Positions 10,044-19,362 of a stretch of DNA of 64,000 bases are shown here, piece after piece (within the stretch, counting starts at the first letter, position 1; the number at the start of each line of letters is the position of its first letter). The stretch is from Sphingobacterium phlebotomi. GTDB taxonomy: Bacteria > Bacteroidota > Bacteroidia > Sphingobacteriales > Sphingobacteriaceae. The position numbers were made by a program, and so were the translations under genes. The stretch spans positions 744,001 to 808,000 of the forward strand of contig NZ_VTAV01000001.1 of assembly GCF_008180195.1 (NCBI RefSeq). The letters are read 5' to 3'. The notes below the pieces were generated by a model. That model worked only from the letters and a program-made list of their open reading frames with translations, searched no databases and was not told the DNA's origin.

Positions 10044-10967
10044 TTATCTGTTATAAAAACTAAACTGCTGTTTTATTTCCTCTAGCGATTTTATAAACGG
10101 AGTAGGGGAGTAGCCTAATTCTGCTTTTGCCTTGTCGAGAATGAAGCCGGTTTTTCTCGGACGATTGTTTTCTTGTCCGATATCAACGGCGCGGATTGGA
10201 TTAATAAGCGACCTGTCCAAATGCCAAAAATCTGCGATATGGTAAACGGCGTCCAATACAGACATCATTTCGTCGCCGGAGATATGATATATACCGGTCG
10301 CTTCTTTTTCTATTGCAAGGATACAGGCATCCGCTAAATCATCTACGAAAGTAGGCATACGCCACTGATCGCTTACGACGTTGATGCGGTTGTTATCTTC
10401 CATTTGTTTCTTTGCCCAAAGTACCAAATTGGAACGATTGCGATCTCCATTTATGCCGTACACTAAAATAGTACGCAGGATCGCGGCACGACAACCGGTG
10501 GATGATAAACGTGTTTCAGACGTCACTTTACTTTCTCCATATGCATTACAAGGGTTCGTCTTATCACTTTCCCTATAGGGGCCTTCTTTTCCACCAAATA
10601 CAAAATCGGTCGATAGGTGGATGAGATGCTTGTCATGTCGCGCACAATATTGCCCCAATTGATAAACGGTTTCGATATTTACCTTTTCACATAGTGTGGG
10701 GTCTTTTTCGCAAGCCTCTACGCTACTCATAGCTGCGGTATGGATGATTTTATCTGGTTGAACTTCATCTAATAATGCCTGAAGCGCATCCATGTCTGTA
10801 AAATCACATGGGATGTAGGTGTAACCCTCCCGGATAAAATTCCTGTTTTCGCTTTTAGAAGTAGCGACTATACGGTATTGCGATTTATCGATTAACTTTT
10901 CAATGAGCTTCTGCCCGAGAAACCCGTTCGCACCCGTAATAAGAATCGTTTGTTTTAGTTCGTCCAT
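10044..10967 (-). CDS. SDR family NAD(P)-dependent sugar reductase, RmlD-like
   Basis: A 307-residue extended short-chain dehydrogenase. The N-terminus has the Rossmann motif ILITGANGFLGQKL (TGxxGxxG), followed by the HTAAMSSVEACEKDP region and the catalytic STDFVFGGKEGPYRES and NAYGESK (YxxxK) segments. These match dTDP-4-dehydrorhamnose reductase and related sugar epimerase/reductases. No rmlA, rmlB or rmlC lies in the window, so the exact substrate is open; a role in making a deoxysugar or another sugar nucleotide is inferred. The start overlaps the end of the M28 peptidase gene by 13 nt, indicating co-transcription. Confidence 0.85.
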   Translation of the reverse strand: MDELKQTILITGANGFLGQKLIEKLIDKSQYRIVATSKSENRNFIREGYTYIPCDFTDMDALQALLDEVQPDKIIHTAAMSSVEACEKDPTLCEKVNIETVYQLGQYCARHDKHLIHLSTDFVFGGKEGPYRESDKTNPCNAYGESKVTSETRLSSTGCRAAILRTILVYGINGDRNRSNLVLWAKKQMEDNNRINVVSDQWRMPTFVDDLADACILAIEKEATGIYHISGDEMMSVLDAVYHIADFWHLDRSLINPIRAVDIGQENNRPRKTGFILDKAKAELGYSPTPFIKSLEEIKQQFSFYNR

Positions 10968-11911
10968 TGAAAATCCATTTTGTCCTGTTTCATGGAATTG
11001 TCGATGACATCAATTTCCAGCTTTAAGATAGATTCTAATGCGTTATAGTCAATTTTTTCCGGATCATCTCCCGGTTTATGATAGTCATCATGCCCACCGG
11101 TATGGAAAAACAAAACGGGAATATCTTTTCTATAAAAGGAAGTTTGGTCAGAACCACCGTTTCCGTCACGACTGAGGTTAAATTTAATATCGCTTGTTAT
11201 ATTTTCAAAAATTGTCGGGAATTTGGAACTCGTTCCGTAGCCGATAACAGCAACACCATTATCGGGATTATAGCGGCCAATCATGTCCATATTTAACATC
11301 CAATGGATGTTTTCCAGCGGAATCGTAGGGTTCTCCGTAAAGTATCGGGAGCCTATTAATCCAAGTTCTTCCGCTCCGAAAGCAATAAATAGTAAGTTGA
11401 AAGGCTCCGTGATAGCATTGTTGCTGTAATGGCGGGCAAGCTCCAATAGCCCGGCAACACCAGATGCATTGTCATCTGCACCATTATGTATTTCGCCCAC
11501 GCCCAGCGAGTCCCTTGAGCCACCTTGACGTCCGTCTCCTAAATGGTCGTAATGCGCGCCGATAATGATGGTATACGGGGCATCGTTATCAATGTAGCCA
11601 ATAACATTGTCTGCTTGGCGAATACTGTCTTTTACTACGACACGGCGTACCCGCGCTTCGAAGGGCTGGCGATAGCCTATTTCTCCTTTTGGCTCGAGTC
11701 CATATTGTTTAAAATGTTTTTCAATGTATCTGGCTGCTTTTTTAACCTGTTTGGAGCCGATGCCACGACCTTTCATGTTGTCGTCCGCTAAATAATAGAT
11801 GTGTTTTTTTAGGTTTTCTTGTTTAATCTGCGCAAGTACAGGTTGGGCGGATACAAATAATAGGAAGTGTAGCGCGATTATATAAAAAGAAAATGGGGCC
11901 TTCATGTTCAT
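10955..11911 (-). CDS. Exported M28 family zinc metallopeptidase
   Basis: A 318-residue protein with an N-terminal signal peptide ending near VSAQPVLAQ. The M28 aminopeptidase core is complete: the His and Asp zinc ligands in GAHYDHLGDG and NGADDNASG, the Glu pair in GAEELGLIG, the Asp in NMDMIGR, and the final His in FHTGGHDDYHKPGDD. It probably acts in the periplasm or at the surface as an aminopeptidase or carboxypeptidase with two zinc ions. It heads the group with the RmlD-like reductase and the thioesterase. The first ATG (11911) is only 4 nt from a strong promoter -7 box, so the mRNA may be leaderless; a second ATG lies two codons later at 11905. Confidence 0.92.
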   Translation of the reverse strand: MNMKAPFSFYIIALHFLLFVSAQPVLAQIKQENLKKHIYYLADDNMKGRGIGSKQVKKAARYIEKHFKQYGLEPKGEIGYRQPFEARVRRVVVKDSIRQADNVIGYIDNDAPYTIIIGAHYDHLGDGRQGGSRDSLGVGEIHNGADDNASGVAGLLELARHYSNNAITEPFNLLFIAFGAEELGLIGSRYFTENPTIPLENIHWMLNMDMIGRYNPDNGVAVIGYGTSSKFPTIFENITSDIKFNLSRDGNGGSDQTSFYRKDIPVLFFHTGGHDDYHKPGDDPEKIDYNALESILKLEIDVIDNSMKQDKMDFQWTN

Positions 11912-11915
11912 GCCC

Positions 11916-11946
11916 CAAACCTAAATAAATTCATTTTTATATGCAA
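11916..11946 (-). promoter_or_regulatory. Promoter of the M28 peptidase gene (near-leaderless)
   Basis: On the minus strand TTG (11946-11944), 20 nt, then TAGGTTTG (11923-11916) matches the Bacteroidota -33/-7 consensus. The box ends 4 nt before the ATG, so transcription would begin at or very near the start codon. Confidence 0.6.
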
Positions 11947-12024
11947 TATAATCTATATACATATAAAATGAATTTAATTTCGCTCTCCTCTACCATTGAA
12001 AACATTCTAACAGAGGAAATATAC

Positions 12025-12675
12025 TTAATCTTCCAAAACTTCGCTGTTTACGCTTTCTTTTTCCACGTGCTCCTCTTTGAAATAACGTTTCTGAAAAATC
12101 AAAATAAGGAATACCCCAACAGAAATAGCTGAATCAGCGATATTGAATACCGGGCGGAAAAAGAGGAAATGTTCTCCTCCCCAAATTGGGAACCAATCGG
12201 GGAAATTACCCTCGATCAAGGGGAAATAAAGCATATCCACGACTTTCCCGTGAAATAACGACGAATATCCTCCGCTCTCTGGAAATAAGGTGGCTGTGTT
12301 GTAGAATGTACTCTCGCTAAATATCACACCGTAAAAAGTGGAATCAATGATATTTCCCAGTGCACCTGCAAAAATTAGTGCCACATTGAGTATAAAACCA
12401 CGATGATATTTGTTTTTAACCATATAATGTAATCCATATCCTATACCGATTACAGCAACGATCCGAAACAGGGTGAGAAAAAGTTTTCCGAACTCTCCGC
12501 CAAATTCCATACCATAGGCCATTCCATTGTTCTCAATAAAATGGATGAGAAACTTATTGCCTATGATATTAAAATCCTGTCCAATAGTCATGTTGAGTTT
12601 TACCCAAAATTTTGATACTTGGTCAATGAACAAGATAATGGCGATCAGTAAGAGTGGTCGGTTATAGCCTTTCAT
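12025..12675 (-). CDS. lspA: Lipoprotein signal peptidase (signal peptidase II)
   Basis: A 216-residue inner-membrane aspartic protease that cleaves prolipoprotein signal peptides before the lipid-modified cysteine. The sequence shows four hydrophobic segments and the LspA signatures: FIDQVSKFWVK near the N-terminus, GALGNIIDS with one catalytic Asp, and FNIADSAISVG with the other. It is slightly longer than the usual ~160-170 residues because of an insert before the second Asp motif and a charged C-terminal tail, common in Bacteroidota. It lies downstream of ileS and the DksA-like gene, echoing the ileS-lspA linkage of many bacteria, but a hairpin separates it from them. The window encodes several lipoproteins that would be its substrates. 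Confidence 0.95.
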   Translation of the reverse strand: MKGYNRPLLLIAIILFIDQVSKFWVKLNMTIGQDFNIIGNKFLIHFIENNGMAYGMEFGGEFGKLFLTLFRIVAVIGIGYGLHYMVKNKYHRGFILNVALIFAGALGNIIDSTFYGVIFSESTFYNTATLFPESGGYSSLFHGKVVDMLYFPLIEGNFPDWFPIWGGEHFLFFRPVFNIADSAISVGVFLILIFQKRYFKEEHVEKESVNSEVLED

Positions 12676-12681
12676 AAATAT

Positions 12682-12726
12682 ATAAAAATGGAGATGCTTA
12701 AACGTTGTATTTTGAACATCTCCATT
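12682..12726 (-). terminator. Terminator after the DksA-like gene
   Basis: On the minus strand a 10-bp stem (arms 12717-12726 and 12687-12696, core ATGGAGATG/CATCTCCAT) with a 20-nt loop is followed by TTTTTATA. The loop is long, so efficiency is uncertain. Confidence 0.55.
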
Positions 12727-12743
12727 CTATCTCCTATTAATTG

Positions 12744-13130
12744 TTAATACTGTTTGTTTTTCGCTTCAATGCTCAACGTCGTGTGTGGTACTGCTTTTAA
12801 ACGTTCCTTTTGGATCAGCTTACCGGTTTCGCGACAGATACCGTATGTTTTGTTTTCAATACGTACCAAGGCGGCTTCTAGATTGTCAATAAATTTTTTC
12901 TGACGAGCTGCAAGCTGGTTTGTTTGTTCCTTCTCTAACGTCGCTGAACCATCTTCTAATGTCTTATATGTTCCAGCCGTATCATCTGTTCCATTAGCGT
13001 TACTGCTACTTAACGAAGATGTCAAAGCCGCCAGTTCCTCTTTTGCTACGCGAAGTTTTGCAAGAATAATTTCTTTAAATTCTTGAAGTTCGGCATCACT
13101 GTAGCGCGTTTTTTCTGTACTCATTTCCAT
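12744..13130 (-). CDS. TraR/DksA family protein with degenerate zinc finger
   Basis: A 128-residue protein with a long N-terminal coiled-coil region (residues ~10-95, rich in Glu, Lys and Leu) and a C-terminal DksA-type segment YGICRETGKLIQKERLKAVP. DksA family members bind RNA polymerase through the secondary channel and tune initiation. Here only one of the four zinc-ligand cysteines remains (the C in YGIC), and the usual C-terminal CxxC is replaced by LSIEAKNK. It therefore cannot bind zinc in the usual way. It starts 2 nt after the ileS stop, so it is co-transcribed with ileS. Confidence 0.85.
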   Translation of the reverse strand: MEMSTEKTRYSDAELQEFKEIILAKLRVAKEELAALTSSLSSSNANGTDDTAGTYKTLEDGSATLEKEQTNQLAARQKKFIDNLEAALVRIENKTYGICRETGKLIQKERLKAVPHTTLSIEAKNKQY

Positions 13131-13132
13131 AA

Positions 13133-16100
13133 TTAAATTTTATCAACAATTACTCTTAACTCCTTACCATCGATCTCGATAGTGTCTCCAGACTCCAACG
13201 ATGCTTCTACAAAATCAATAGCGTTTGCTAGAATTTCGGTGCAAATATACGATAAATTATTTTCTACAGCTTCTTGTATTTCAGTATTTTGAGTAATTGT
13301 CACTTTAATTCTATCCGTCACCTCAAAACCTTTCTCTTTGCGGAGATTCTGGATGCGGTTAATCAATTCTCTAGACAACCCTTCTTTTTTCAATTCTGGT
13401 GTAATATGAATATCTAACGCCACGGTTAATTTCCCCAGATTGGCGACCTGCCATCCGGCAACATCTTCTGCTATAATTTCTACGTCTTCCGGTTGGATGC
13501 TATAGGGGGTACTTTCTAACTTTAACGATCCTTCCTGCTCTAACGATCCAATTTGTGCATCATTCAAGGACTGGATAGCCGCAACAACCATTTTCATATC
13601 CTTTCCTACTTTTGCCCCGAGAACTTTAAAGTTTGGCTTTATTTTCTTTTTAATTATTCCCGCTGTATCCGTAATAAAAGATACTTCTTTAATATTTGTT
13701 TCTGACAGAATAAGTTCTTTGACTTTTTCAACTTTTTCTTGAAAAGCGTTATCCAGTACGGGGACTAAAATCTTATTTAGTGGCTGGCGAACATTAATTC
13801 CCGTTTTCTTCCGCAAGGATAATGTCAAAGATGATATATCTTGTGCCAATGCCATACGTTCTTCCAGATCCTTGTCCACTAGTTCTGTATGATAGGTTGG
13901 GAAATCTGCCAAGTGCACTGATTCGTATGGTTCTTTTCCGGTGCCTGCATTCAAATCGAGATATAAACGGTCAGCGAAGAATGGTGAGATAGGTGCCATC
14001 AACTTCGATACCGTATCCAGACAGGTGTATAGGGTCTGATATGCCGATATCTTGTCTTCGGTATAATCACCTTTCCAAAAACGGCGGCGGCACAAACGTA
14101 CGTACCAATTGCTTAAATGCTCATCGACAAAATTCTGGATGGCACGTGCGGCTTTGGTAGGTTCAAAGTCAGCATAATATGCATCCACTTCTTTGGTTAA
14201 GCTATTCAATAAAGAAATAATCCAACGATCTATTTCCGGACGCTTTTCTATAGCGATATCCGGTTCGCTATAGCTAAAATTATCGATATTGGCATATAGT
14301 GCAAAGAAAGCGTAGGTGTTATACAGGGTACCGAAGAATTTACGACGAACCTCATCTAGCCCCTCTTCGTTAAATTTAAGGTTATCCCACGGTGCTGCGT
14401 TGCTGATCATATACCAACGGGTTGCATCCGCACTGTATTTATCAATAGTAACAAACGGATCAACGGCGTTGCCCAAACGCTTAGACATTTTGTTGCCGTT
14501 CTTGTCTAATACCAAACCGTTAGATACGACGTTTTTAAAGGCTACCGATCCATGGATCATCGTGGAAATCGCATGAAGTGTAAAAAACCAACCACGGGTT
14601 TGGTCTACACCCTCCGCAATGAAATCCGCCGGAAAAGCATCCTCGTATCCGTCTTTGAAAGGATATTTGTCTCCACGAGCTAGTTTGTCATGGTCAATTC
14701 CCCATTGCGCATACGGCATGGCTCCCGAATCAAACCACACGTCGATTAAATCCAGTTCTCGGAACATCTTCTGTCCATTTTCAGAAACCAAAACAATATC
14801 GTCTACATACGGACGATGTAGATCTAGCGCATCTGTTTCAAATTTATCCAGATAAGATTGGTTTATTGTTTTCTCCTCTGTACTCAATACGTCCGACTGT
14901 ATACTACGCTCCAACCGTTTTCTTAACTCTGGCAAGGAGCCCACACATATCTCTTCATTCTCATCCGCCGAACGCCAAATCGGAAGCGGTGTTCCCCAAT
15001 AACGGGAGCGGGAGAGATTCCAGTCCACCAGATTTTCTAACCAGTTGCCAAAACGGCCAGAACCGGTCGCTTCCGGTTTCCAGTTGATGGTTTGGTTCAA
15101 TGCCACCAACTTGTCTTTTACCGCTGTTGTACGGATAAACCAACTGTCCAACGGGTAATATAATATTGGTTTGTCCGTGCGCCAACAATGGGGATAGGTG
15201 TGTTCATATTTCTTAACGTCAAAAGCCTTGTTTTCTTCTTTCAGTTTGATGGCTATCAAGACGTCTGTAGGACGAAAATCTTTATCTGCTCGCTCTTCTG
15301 CGGAATAGTATTCTTCTTTGACAAAACGGCCTGCGAAATCGGTTATTTCTTTTACGAAACGACCGGTACGGTCTACTGTTGGTACATCTTTGCCATGCTC
15401 ATCACGCACTAAAATGGCTGGAACACCATTCTCCTTACAAACCCGGAAGTCATCTGCCCCGTATGTTGGTGCAGCATGTACAATACCCGTACCGTCTTCT
15501 GTTGTGACAAAATCTCCTGCCACCACTCGGAACGCTTTCTCTACCAGCTCTTCGCTTGTGATATAAGGTAAAAGTTGATGGTAACGCAAGCCGATCAATG
15601 CTTCTCCTTTAAATTCTGCAGCAATTTCCCAGGGGATCACTTTATCTCCGACTTTGTATTCTTGGAAAGAAGCTTGCTGTCCTTCTGTTTTGAAATGTTT
15701 CGCAATAAGATTCTTCGCCAAGATGACCGATACCGGTAGCCCAGTGTACTGATTAAATGTTTTTATCTTAACGTAGTCTATGTTTTTCCCAACGACTAAT
15801 GCAGTGTTGCTCGGCAATGTCCACGGGGTTGTTGTCCACGCAATGAAGGCTACATCTTCATCTTCCGAATCCAACAAAGTGGTCAGGAGCGGATGTATCT
15901 GTGTTTTGTCTAGCCGGAATTCAGCAACGATAGTGGTGTCTTTTACATCTTTGTATGTTCCCGGTTGGTTCAACTCGTGTGAACTCAAACCTGTTCCAGC
16001 CGCGGGAGAATAAGGTTGTATGGTATAACCTTTGTATAAAAGACCTTTCTTGTAAAGCTCTTTCAACAAATACCATAGCGTTTCGATATATTCGTTCTGG

Positions 16101-16549
16101 TAGGTGATGTACGGATCGCTAAGATCAACCCAATAGCCCATTTTCTGGGTAAGGTCATTCCATACGTCGGTATATTTCATTACCTCTTTTCGACATGCAT
16201 CATTATAAGCTTCGACACTGATTTTTTTGCCGATATCTTCTTTGGTAATACCCAATGTTTTTTCGACAGCCAACTCAATAGGCAATCCATGCGTATCCCA
16301 TCCACCTTTACGCTTCACCTGGAAGCCTTTTAAGGTCTTATAGCGACAGAAAATGTCTTTAATCGAGCGCGCCATCACATGGTGGATACCCGGCATACCA
16401 TTGGCGGATGGAGGCCCCTCATAAAAAGTATAGGGTTTGTTGGCGGGACGATTTGATATACTTTTTTCAAAGATATTGTTCGATTCCCACCGTTCTAGTA
16501 TTTCTCTACCTATTTCAGGCAAGTTTAACTGCTTATATTCCTTGTACAT
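13133..16549 (-). CDS. ileS: Isoleucyl-tRNA synthetase, type 2, with swapped HIGH motif
   Basis: An 1,138-residue class I aminoacyl-tRNA synthetase that charges tRNA-Ile with isoleucine. The catalytic domain starts with FYEGPPSANGMPGIHHVMAR; an editing (CP1) domain follows, including TTPWTLPSNTALVVG and DGTGIVHAAPTYGADD; then KMSKRLGNAVDP (KMSKS loop), the helical anticodon-binding domain, and a C-terminal extension. The length and the lack of an obvious C-terminal zinc finger fit the eukaryote-like type 2 group. The HIGH signature, usually H-x-G-H, reads G-I-H-H at residues 54-57 (nt 16379-16390), so its first and third positions are exchanged. This signature is reported for IleRS2 enzymes with extreme mupirocin resistance. 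The DksA-like gene follows directly. Confidence 0.97.
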   Translation of the reverse strand: MYKEYKQLNLPEIGREILERWESNNIFEKSISNRPANKPYTFYEGPPSANGMPGIHHVMARSIKDIFCRYKTLKGFQVKRKGGWDTHGLPIELAVEKTLGITKEDIGKKISVEAYNDACRKEVMKYTDVWNDLTQKMGYWVDLSDPYITYQNEYIETLWYLLKELYKKGLLYKGYTIQPYSPAAGTGLSSHELNQPGTYKDVKDTTIVAEFRLDKTQIHPLLTTLLDSEDEDVAFIAWTTTPWTLPSNTALVVGKNIDYVKIKTFNQYTGLPVSVILAKNLIAKHFKTEGQQASFQEYKVGDKVIPWEIAAEFKGEALIGLRYHQLLPYITSEELVEKAFRVVAGDFVTTEDGTGIVHAAPTYGADDFRVCKENGVPAILVRDEHGKDVPTVDRTGRFVKEITDFAGRFVKEEYYSAEERADKDFRPTDVLIAIKLKEENKAFDVKKYEHTYPHCWRTDKPILYYPLDSWFIRTTAVKDKLVALNQTINWKPEATGSGRFGNWLENLVDWNLSRSRYWGTPLPIWRSADENEEICVGSLPELRKRLERSIQSDVLSTEEKTINQSYLDKFETDALDLHRPYVDDIVLVSENGQKMFRELDLIDVWFDSGAMPYAQWGIDHDKLARGDKYPFKDGYEDAFPADFIAEGVDQTRGWFFTLHAISTMIHGSVAFKNVVSNGLVLDKNGNKMSKRLGNAVDPFVTIDKYSADATRWYMISNAAPWDNLKFNEEGLDEVRRKFFGTLYNTYAFFALYANIDNFSYSEPDIAIEKRPEIDRWIISLLNSLTKEVDAYYADFEPTKAARAIQNFVDEHLSNWYVRLCRRRFWKGDYTEDKISAYQTLYTCLDTVSKLMAPISPFFADRLYLDLNAGTGKEPYESVHLADFPTYHTELVDKDLEERMALAQDISSLTLSLRKKTGINVRQPLNKILVPVLDNAFQEKVEKVKELILSETNIKEVSFITDTAGIIKKKIKPNFKVLGAKVGKDMKMVVAAIQSLNDAQIGSLEQEGSLKLESTPYSIQPEDVEIIAEDVAGWQVANLGKLTVALDIHITPELKKEGLSRELINRIQNLRKEKGFEVTDRIKVTITQNTEIQEAVENNLSYICTEILANAIDFVEASLESGDTIEIDGKELRVIVDKI

Positions 16550-16646
16550 CCGAAATTGCGATTGTTTTTTAAAGGTCGCTAATTTAGTGATTTTAAATGG
16601 AAAATAGTAGTTTGTAGTGTGGATTATGTAATGAAGGTATTGGTTT

Positions 16647-16678
16647 CAAAAACGAAGGCAGACCTTTACATCCGCCTT
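16647..16678 (-). terminator. Terminator after the A-type Fe-S carrier gene
   Basis: On the minus strand an 8-bp stem with one G-T pair (16678-16671 with 16662-16655) and an 8-nt loop is followed by CGTTTTTG. It lies directly after the iscA-like stop and before ileS. Confidence 0.6.
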
Positions 16679-16682
16679 TGAA

Positions 16683-17036
16683 TTATGCAGAGAACGAACT
16701 TCCGCAGCCGCAAGTGCTCGTAGCGTTCGGATTGTTGAACGTAAAACCGCGTGCATCCAGACCGCTTTTGAAATCTATTTCCATACCAGCCAAATAGAGG
16801 CCATGCGCCTTATTCATGAAAACACGAAGGCCCGCTATCCTATATTCACTGTCACCGTCTTTCTTTTGGTCAAAACCCAGTATATAACTCATGCCCGAGC
16901 AACCTCCTCCTTCTACGCCAACACGCAAGCCGAAATCTGCACCGATTTCCTGTTGGTCGATCAACTTTTTTAGTTCCGCTACAGCGCCTTCAGTCAACGT
17001 TACGGGAGCGGTATTTGTTGTGGTTTCTGTACTCAT
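16683..17036 (-). CDS. Iron-sulfur cluster carrier, IscA/ErpA/HesB type
   Basis: A 117-residue A-type carrier that receives Fe-S clusters from a scaffold and passes them to apo-enzymes. The three conserved cysteines are present: C46 in VEGGGCSGMSY and C109 and C111 in CGCGSSF. The FKSGLDARGFTFNNPNA segment before the last pair is also typical. The gene stands alone, divergent from glyA, with its own terminator. The Fe-S rich NuoB and NuoI encoded in this window could be among its clients, but that is inference. Confidence 0.93.
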   Translation of the reverse strand: MSTETTTNTAPVTLTEGAVAELKKLIDQQEIGADFGLRVGVEGGGCSGMSYILGFDQKKDGDSEYRIAGLRVFMNKAHGLYLAGMEIDFKSGLDARGFTFNNPNATSTCGCGSSFSA

Positions 17037-17065
17037 GATGTGTCGTTTAATGTATTTCGCTGTTA

Positions 17066-17073
17066 CAAATTTA
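17066..17073 (-). promoter_or_regulatory. Candidate -7 box for the A-type Fe-S carrier gene
   Basis: TAAATTTG on the minus strand fits TAnnTTTG and gives a leader of about 25 nt. No good -33 element was seen. Confidence 0.4.
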
Positions 17074-17155
17074 CATCTTTCTTTTAAAGAAGCTTTTGGA
17101 GACTGTCTATTTTTGACAATAATAAAACATTACTAACTTTTTTATGGATTTATAT

Positions 17156-17163
17156 TATCTTTG
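17156..17163 (+). promoter_or_regulatory. Candidate -7 box for glyA
   Basis: TATCTTTG on the plus strand fits TAnnTTTG, 46 nt before the glyA ATG. No clear -33 element lies 19-21 nt upstream. Confidence 0.45.
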
Positions 17164-17209
17164 CAGCAAAATTTAAAAGTTTTTTATCATACTCCTTAAC
17201 AATAACATA

Positions 17210-18481
17210 ATGGAAAGAGATCAGGTCATTTTTAACCTAATAGCCGATGAGCTAAAGCGTCAAGAAGAAGGCATCGAATTGATCGCTTCAGAAAACTTTG
17301 TAAGTAAACAAGTGATGGAAGCCGCCGGTTCGGTTTTAACGAATAAATATGCGGAAGGCTTGCCCGGAAAACGTTACTACGGAGGTTGTGAAGTGGTTGA
17401 CGAAATTGAAACGATTGCTATCGACCGTGCAAAACAATTATTTGGTGCTGCGTGGGTTAACGTACAGCCTCACTCAGGTGCACAGGCAAATGCGGCGGTT
17501 TTCTTGGCGACAATAAAACCAGGCGATAAAATTTTAGGACTTGACCTCTCTCATGGTGGGCACTTAACCCACGGTTCGCCTGCAAACCTGTCCGGTAAAA
17601 TTTACCAACCGTTATTTTATGGAGTAAAAGAAGACACAGGGCTTATCGACTATGAACAATTAGAAGAAACGGCGTTGCGCGAAAAACCTAAAATGATTAT
17701 CTGCGGTGCTTCTGCCTACTCTCGCGACTGGGATTACGCCCGTATTCGTAAAGTAGCTGATGAAATAGGAGCACTCGTATTGGCGGATATTTCGCACCCT
17801 GCTGGATTAATTGCAAAAGGTCTGTTAAGTGATCCACTTCCACATTGTCATATTGTGACCACAACCACCCACAAAACGTTGCGTGGTCCTCGCGGTGGTA
17901 TGATTATGGTCGGCCAGGATTTTGAAAATCCTTGGGGAATTAAAACACCGAAAGGAGAAATCCGCACGATAACACAATTGTTGGATTTGGCTGTGTTCCC
18001 GGGTACGCAAGGAGGACCTTTGGAACATACCATTGCGGCTAAAGCTATTGCGTATGGAGAAGCATTGGGTGATGAATACTTGGAATATGCTAAACAAGTA
18101 CAGAAGAATGCGCAAACATTAGCTCAATTCTTTGTTGACCGTGACTACAAGATCATTTCGGGCGGTACAGACAATCATTTGATGTTGGTCGATTTGCGTA
18201 ATAAGGATATTTCCGGTAAAGAAGCAGAAGCGGTATTGGGCAAAGCCGGCATCACGACGAATAAAAACATGGTTCCATTTGATACACGTTCACCATTCGT
18301 CACTTCAGGTGTACGTTTTGGTACAGCAGCTGTTACCACACGCGGTATGAAAGAAAATGACATCATCCAAATCGGTGAATTGATTGATGAAGCGTTGGCA
18401 AACCGTGCAAATGACAGTGCTTTAGATGCTATTCACGGAAAAGTGAAAGCTTTGATGGCACAGTTTCCATTATATAAGTAA
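17210..18481 (+). CDS. glyA: Serine hydroxymethyltransferase
   Basis: A 423-residue cytosolic PLP enzyme that converts serine and tetrahydrofolate to glycine and methylene-THF, the main source of one-carbon units. The N-terminus has [11 protein letters not shown] and [17 protein letters not shown]; the PLP-binding lysine sits in [13 protein letters not shown]; the [12 protein letters not shown] and [11 protein letters not shown] segments are also typical. Length fits the family. It stands alone between a divergent Fe-S carrier gene and an ECF sigma gene, with a strong terminator after it. One-carbon units feed the purine pathway that also uses the nearby purEK. Confidence 0.98.
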   Translation: MERDQVIFNLIADELKRQEEGIELIASENFVSKQVMEAAGSVLTNKYAEGLPGKRYYGGCEVVDEIETIAIDRAKQLFGAAWVNVQPHSGAQANAAVFLATIKPGDKILGLDLSHGGHLTHGSPANLSGKIYQPLFYGVKEDTGLIDYEQLEETALREKPKMIICGASAYSRDWDYARIRKVADEIGALVLADISHPAGLIAKGLLSDPLPHCHIVTTTTHKTLRGPRGGMIMVGQDFENPWGIKTPKGEIRTITQLLDLAVFPGTQGGPLEHTIAAKAIAYGEALGDEYLEYAKQVQKNAQTLAQFFVDRDYKIISGGTDNHLMLVDLRNKDISGKEAEAVLGKAGITTNKNMVPFDTRSPFVTSGVRFGTAAVTTRGMKENDIIQIGELIDEALANRANDSALDAIHGKVKALMAQFPLYK

Positions 18482-18510
18482 TAGCTATATAATATTAGGT
18501 TATAAGGAGA

Positions 18511-18539
18511 AGGTGAGCATATTTTTGCTCACCTTTTTT
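18511..18539 (+). terminator. glyA terminator
   Basis: A perfect 8-bp stem (AGGTGAGC/GCTCACCT, 18511-18518 with 18527-18534), an 8-nt loop, then TTTTT. Confidence 0.85.
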
Positions 18540-18764
18540 ATGTATTTTGTTATTTAAAACCGTATATAAGCAAACTATTTCCGTAGCTTATTTGTTATAT
18601 GTTGGAAAAGTGAAAGATGTGTGAATAAATGTTAAAAAATAATCGTTTAATTTGAATGTTCGTTATTTTTCACTTGCTTTGAGATATGATTAAACAAACG
18701 AAAGGACGCCTATAATACACTTTACTCTTTAGAATAAATTCAAACATAAATCTGGGGATTTACT

Positions 18765-19355
18765 ATGAAAAAAATAAAAGAAAAGAGTGACCTTGAGTTG
18801 ATTCAGGCTTATGTATCGGGGGATGAATCGGGAATAGAGGTGTTGCTAAATAGATATAAGTCGAAAATATATACATCCATCTACTTACAAGTGAAAGACG
18901 AATATCTTGCAGAAGATATCTTTCAAGAAACCTTTATAAAGGTTATCAAAACATTGAAATCGGGACGATATAACGAAGAAGGGAAATTTTTACCTTGGGT
19001 GGTCCGTATTGCTCAAAATATGGTGATTGACCATTTCCGGAAAGAAAAACGAAATCCAACGGTAGTGAGTAGCGAGGGATATGATATTTTTGGCGTATTG
19101 GAATTTGCTGATGATAACGCGGAATTTAAATTAATGACCAATCAGCGCGATGTAGATCTGAGGAAGATTATTCAAAAATTACCCGACGATCAAAAGGAAG
19201 TTCTTATCATGCGCCATTTTTGTGATATGAGCTTTAAAGAAATTGCGGAAATCACCGATGTGAGTATTAATACAGCACTTGGCCGGATGCGTTATGCCCT
19301 CAATAATTTGCGAAAAATGATTGAGGAGCATAATATGATGCTGAATATGGGATAA
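18765..19355 (+). CDS. RNA polymerase sigma factor, ECF/sigma-70 family
   Basis: A 196-residue sigma factor with region 2 at residues ~20-90 (LLNRYKSKIYTSIYLQVKD, EDIFQETFIKVIKTL, FLPWVVRIAQNMVIDHFRK) and region 4 at ~130-185 (LPDDQKEVLIMRHFCDMSFK, then a helix-turn-helix around SINTALGRMRYALNNLRK). It should direct RNA polymerase to its own promoter class. No anti-sigma factor (FecR or zinc-finger type) is next to it, so control is not evident. The 280-nt upstream region is AT-rich and has no clear TAnnTTTG box, so the gene may use another sigma factor or be autoregulated. It converges with purE, with 7 nt between the stops. Confidence 0.92.
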   Translation: MKKIKEKSDLELIQAYVSGDESGIEVLLNRYKSKIYTSIYLQVKDEYLAEDIFQETFIKVIKTLKSGRYNEEGKFLPWVVRIAQNMVIDHFRKEKRNPTVVSSEGYDIFGVLEFADDNAEFKLMTNQRDVDLRKIIQKLPDDQKEVLIMRHFCDMSFKEIAEITDVSINTALGRMRYALNNLRKMIEEHNMMLNMG

Positions 19356-19362
19356 ATCCTCG

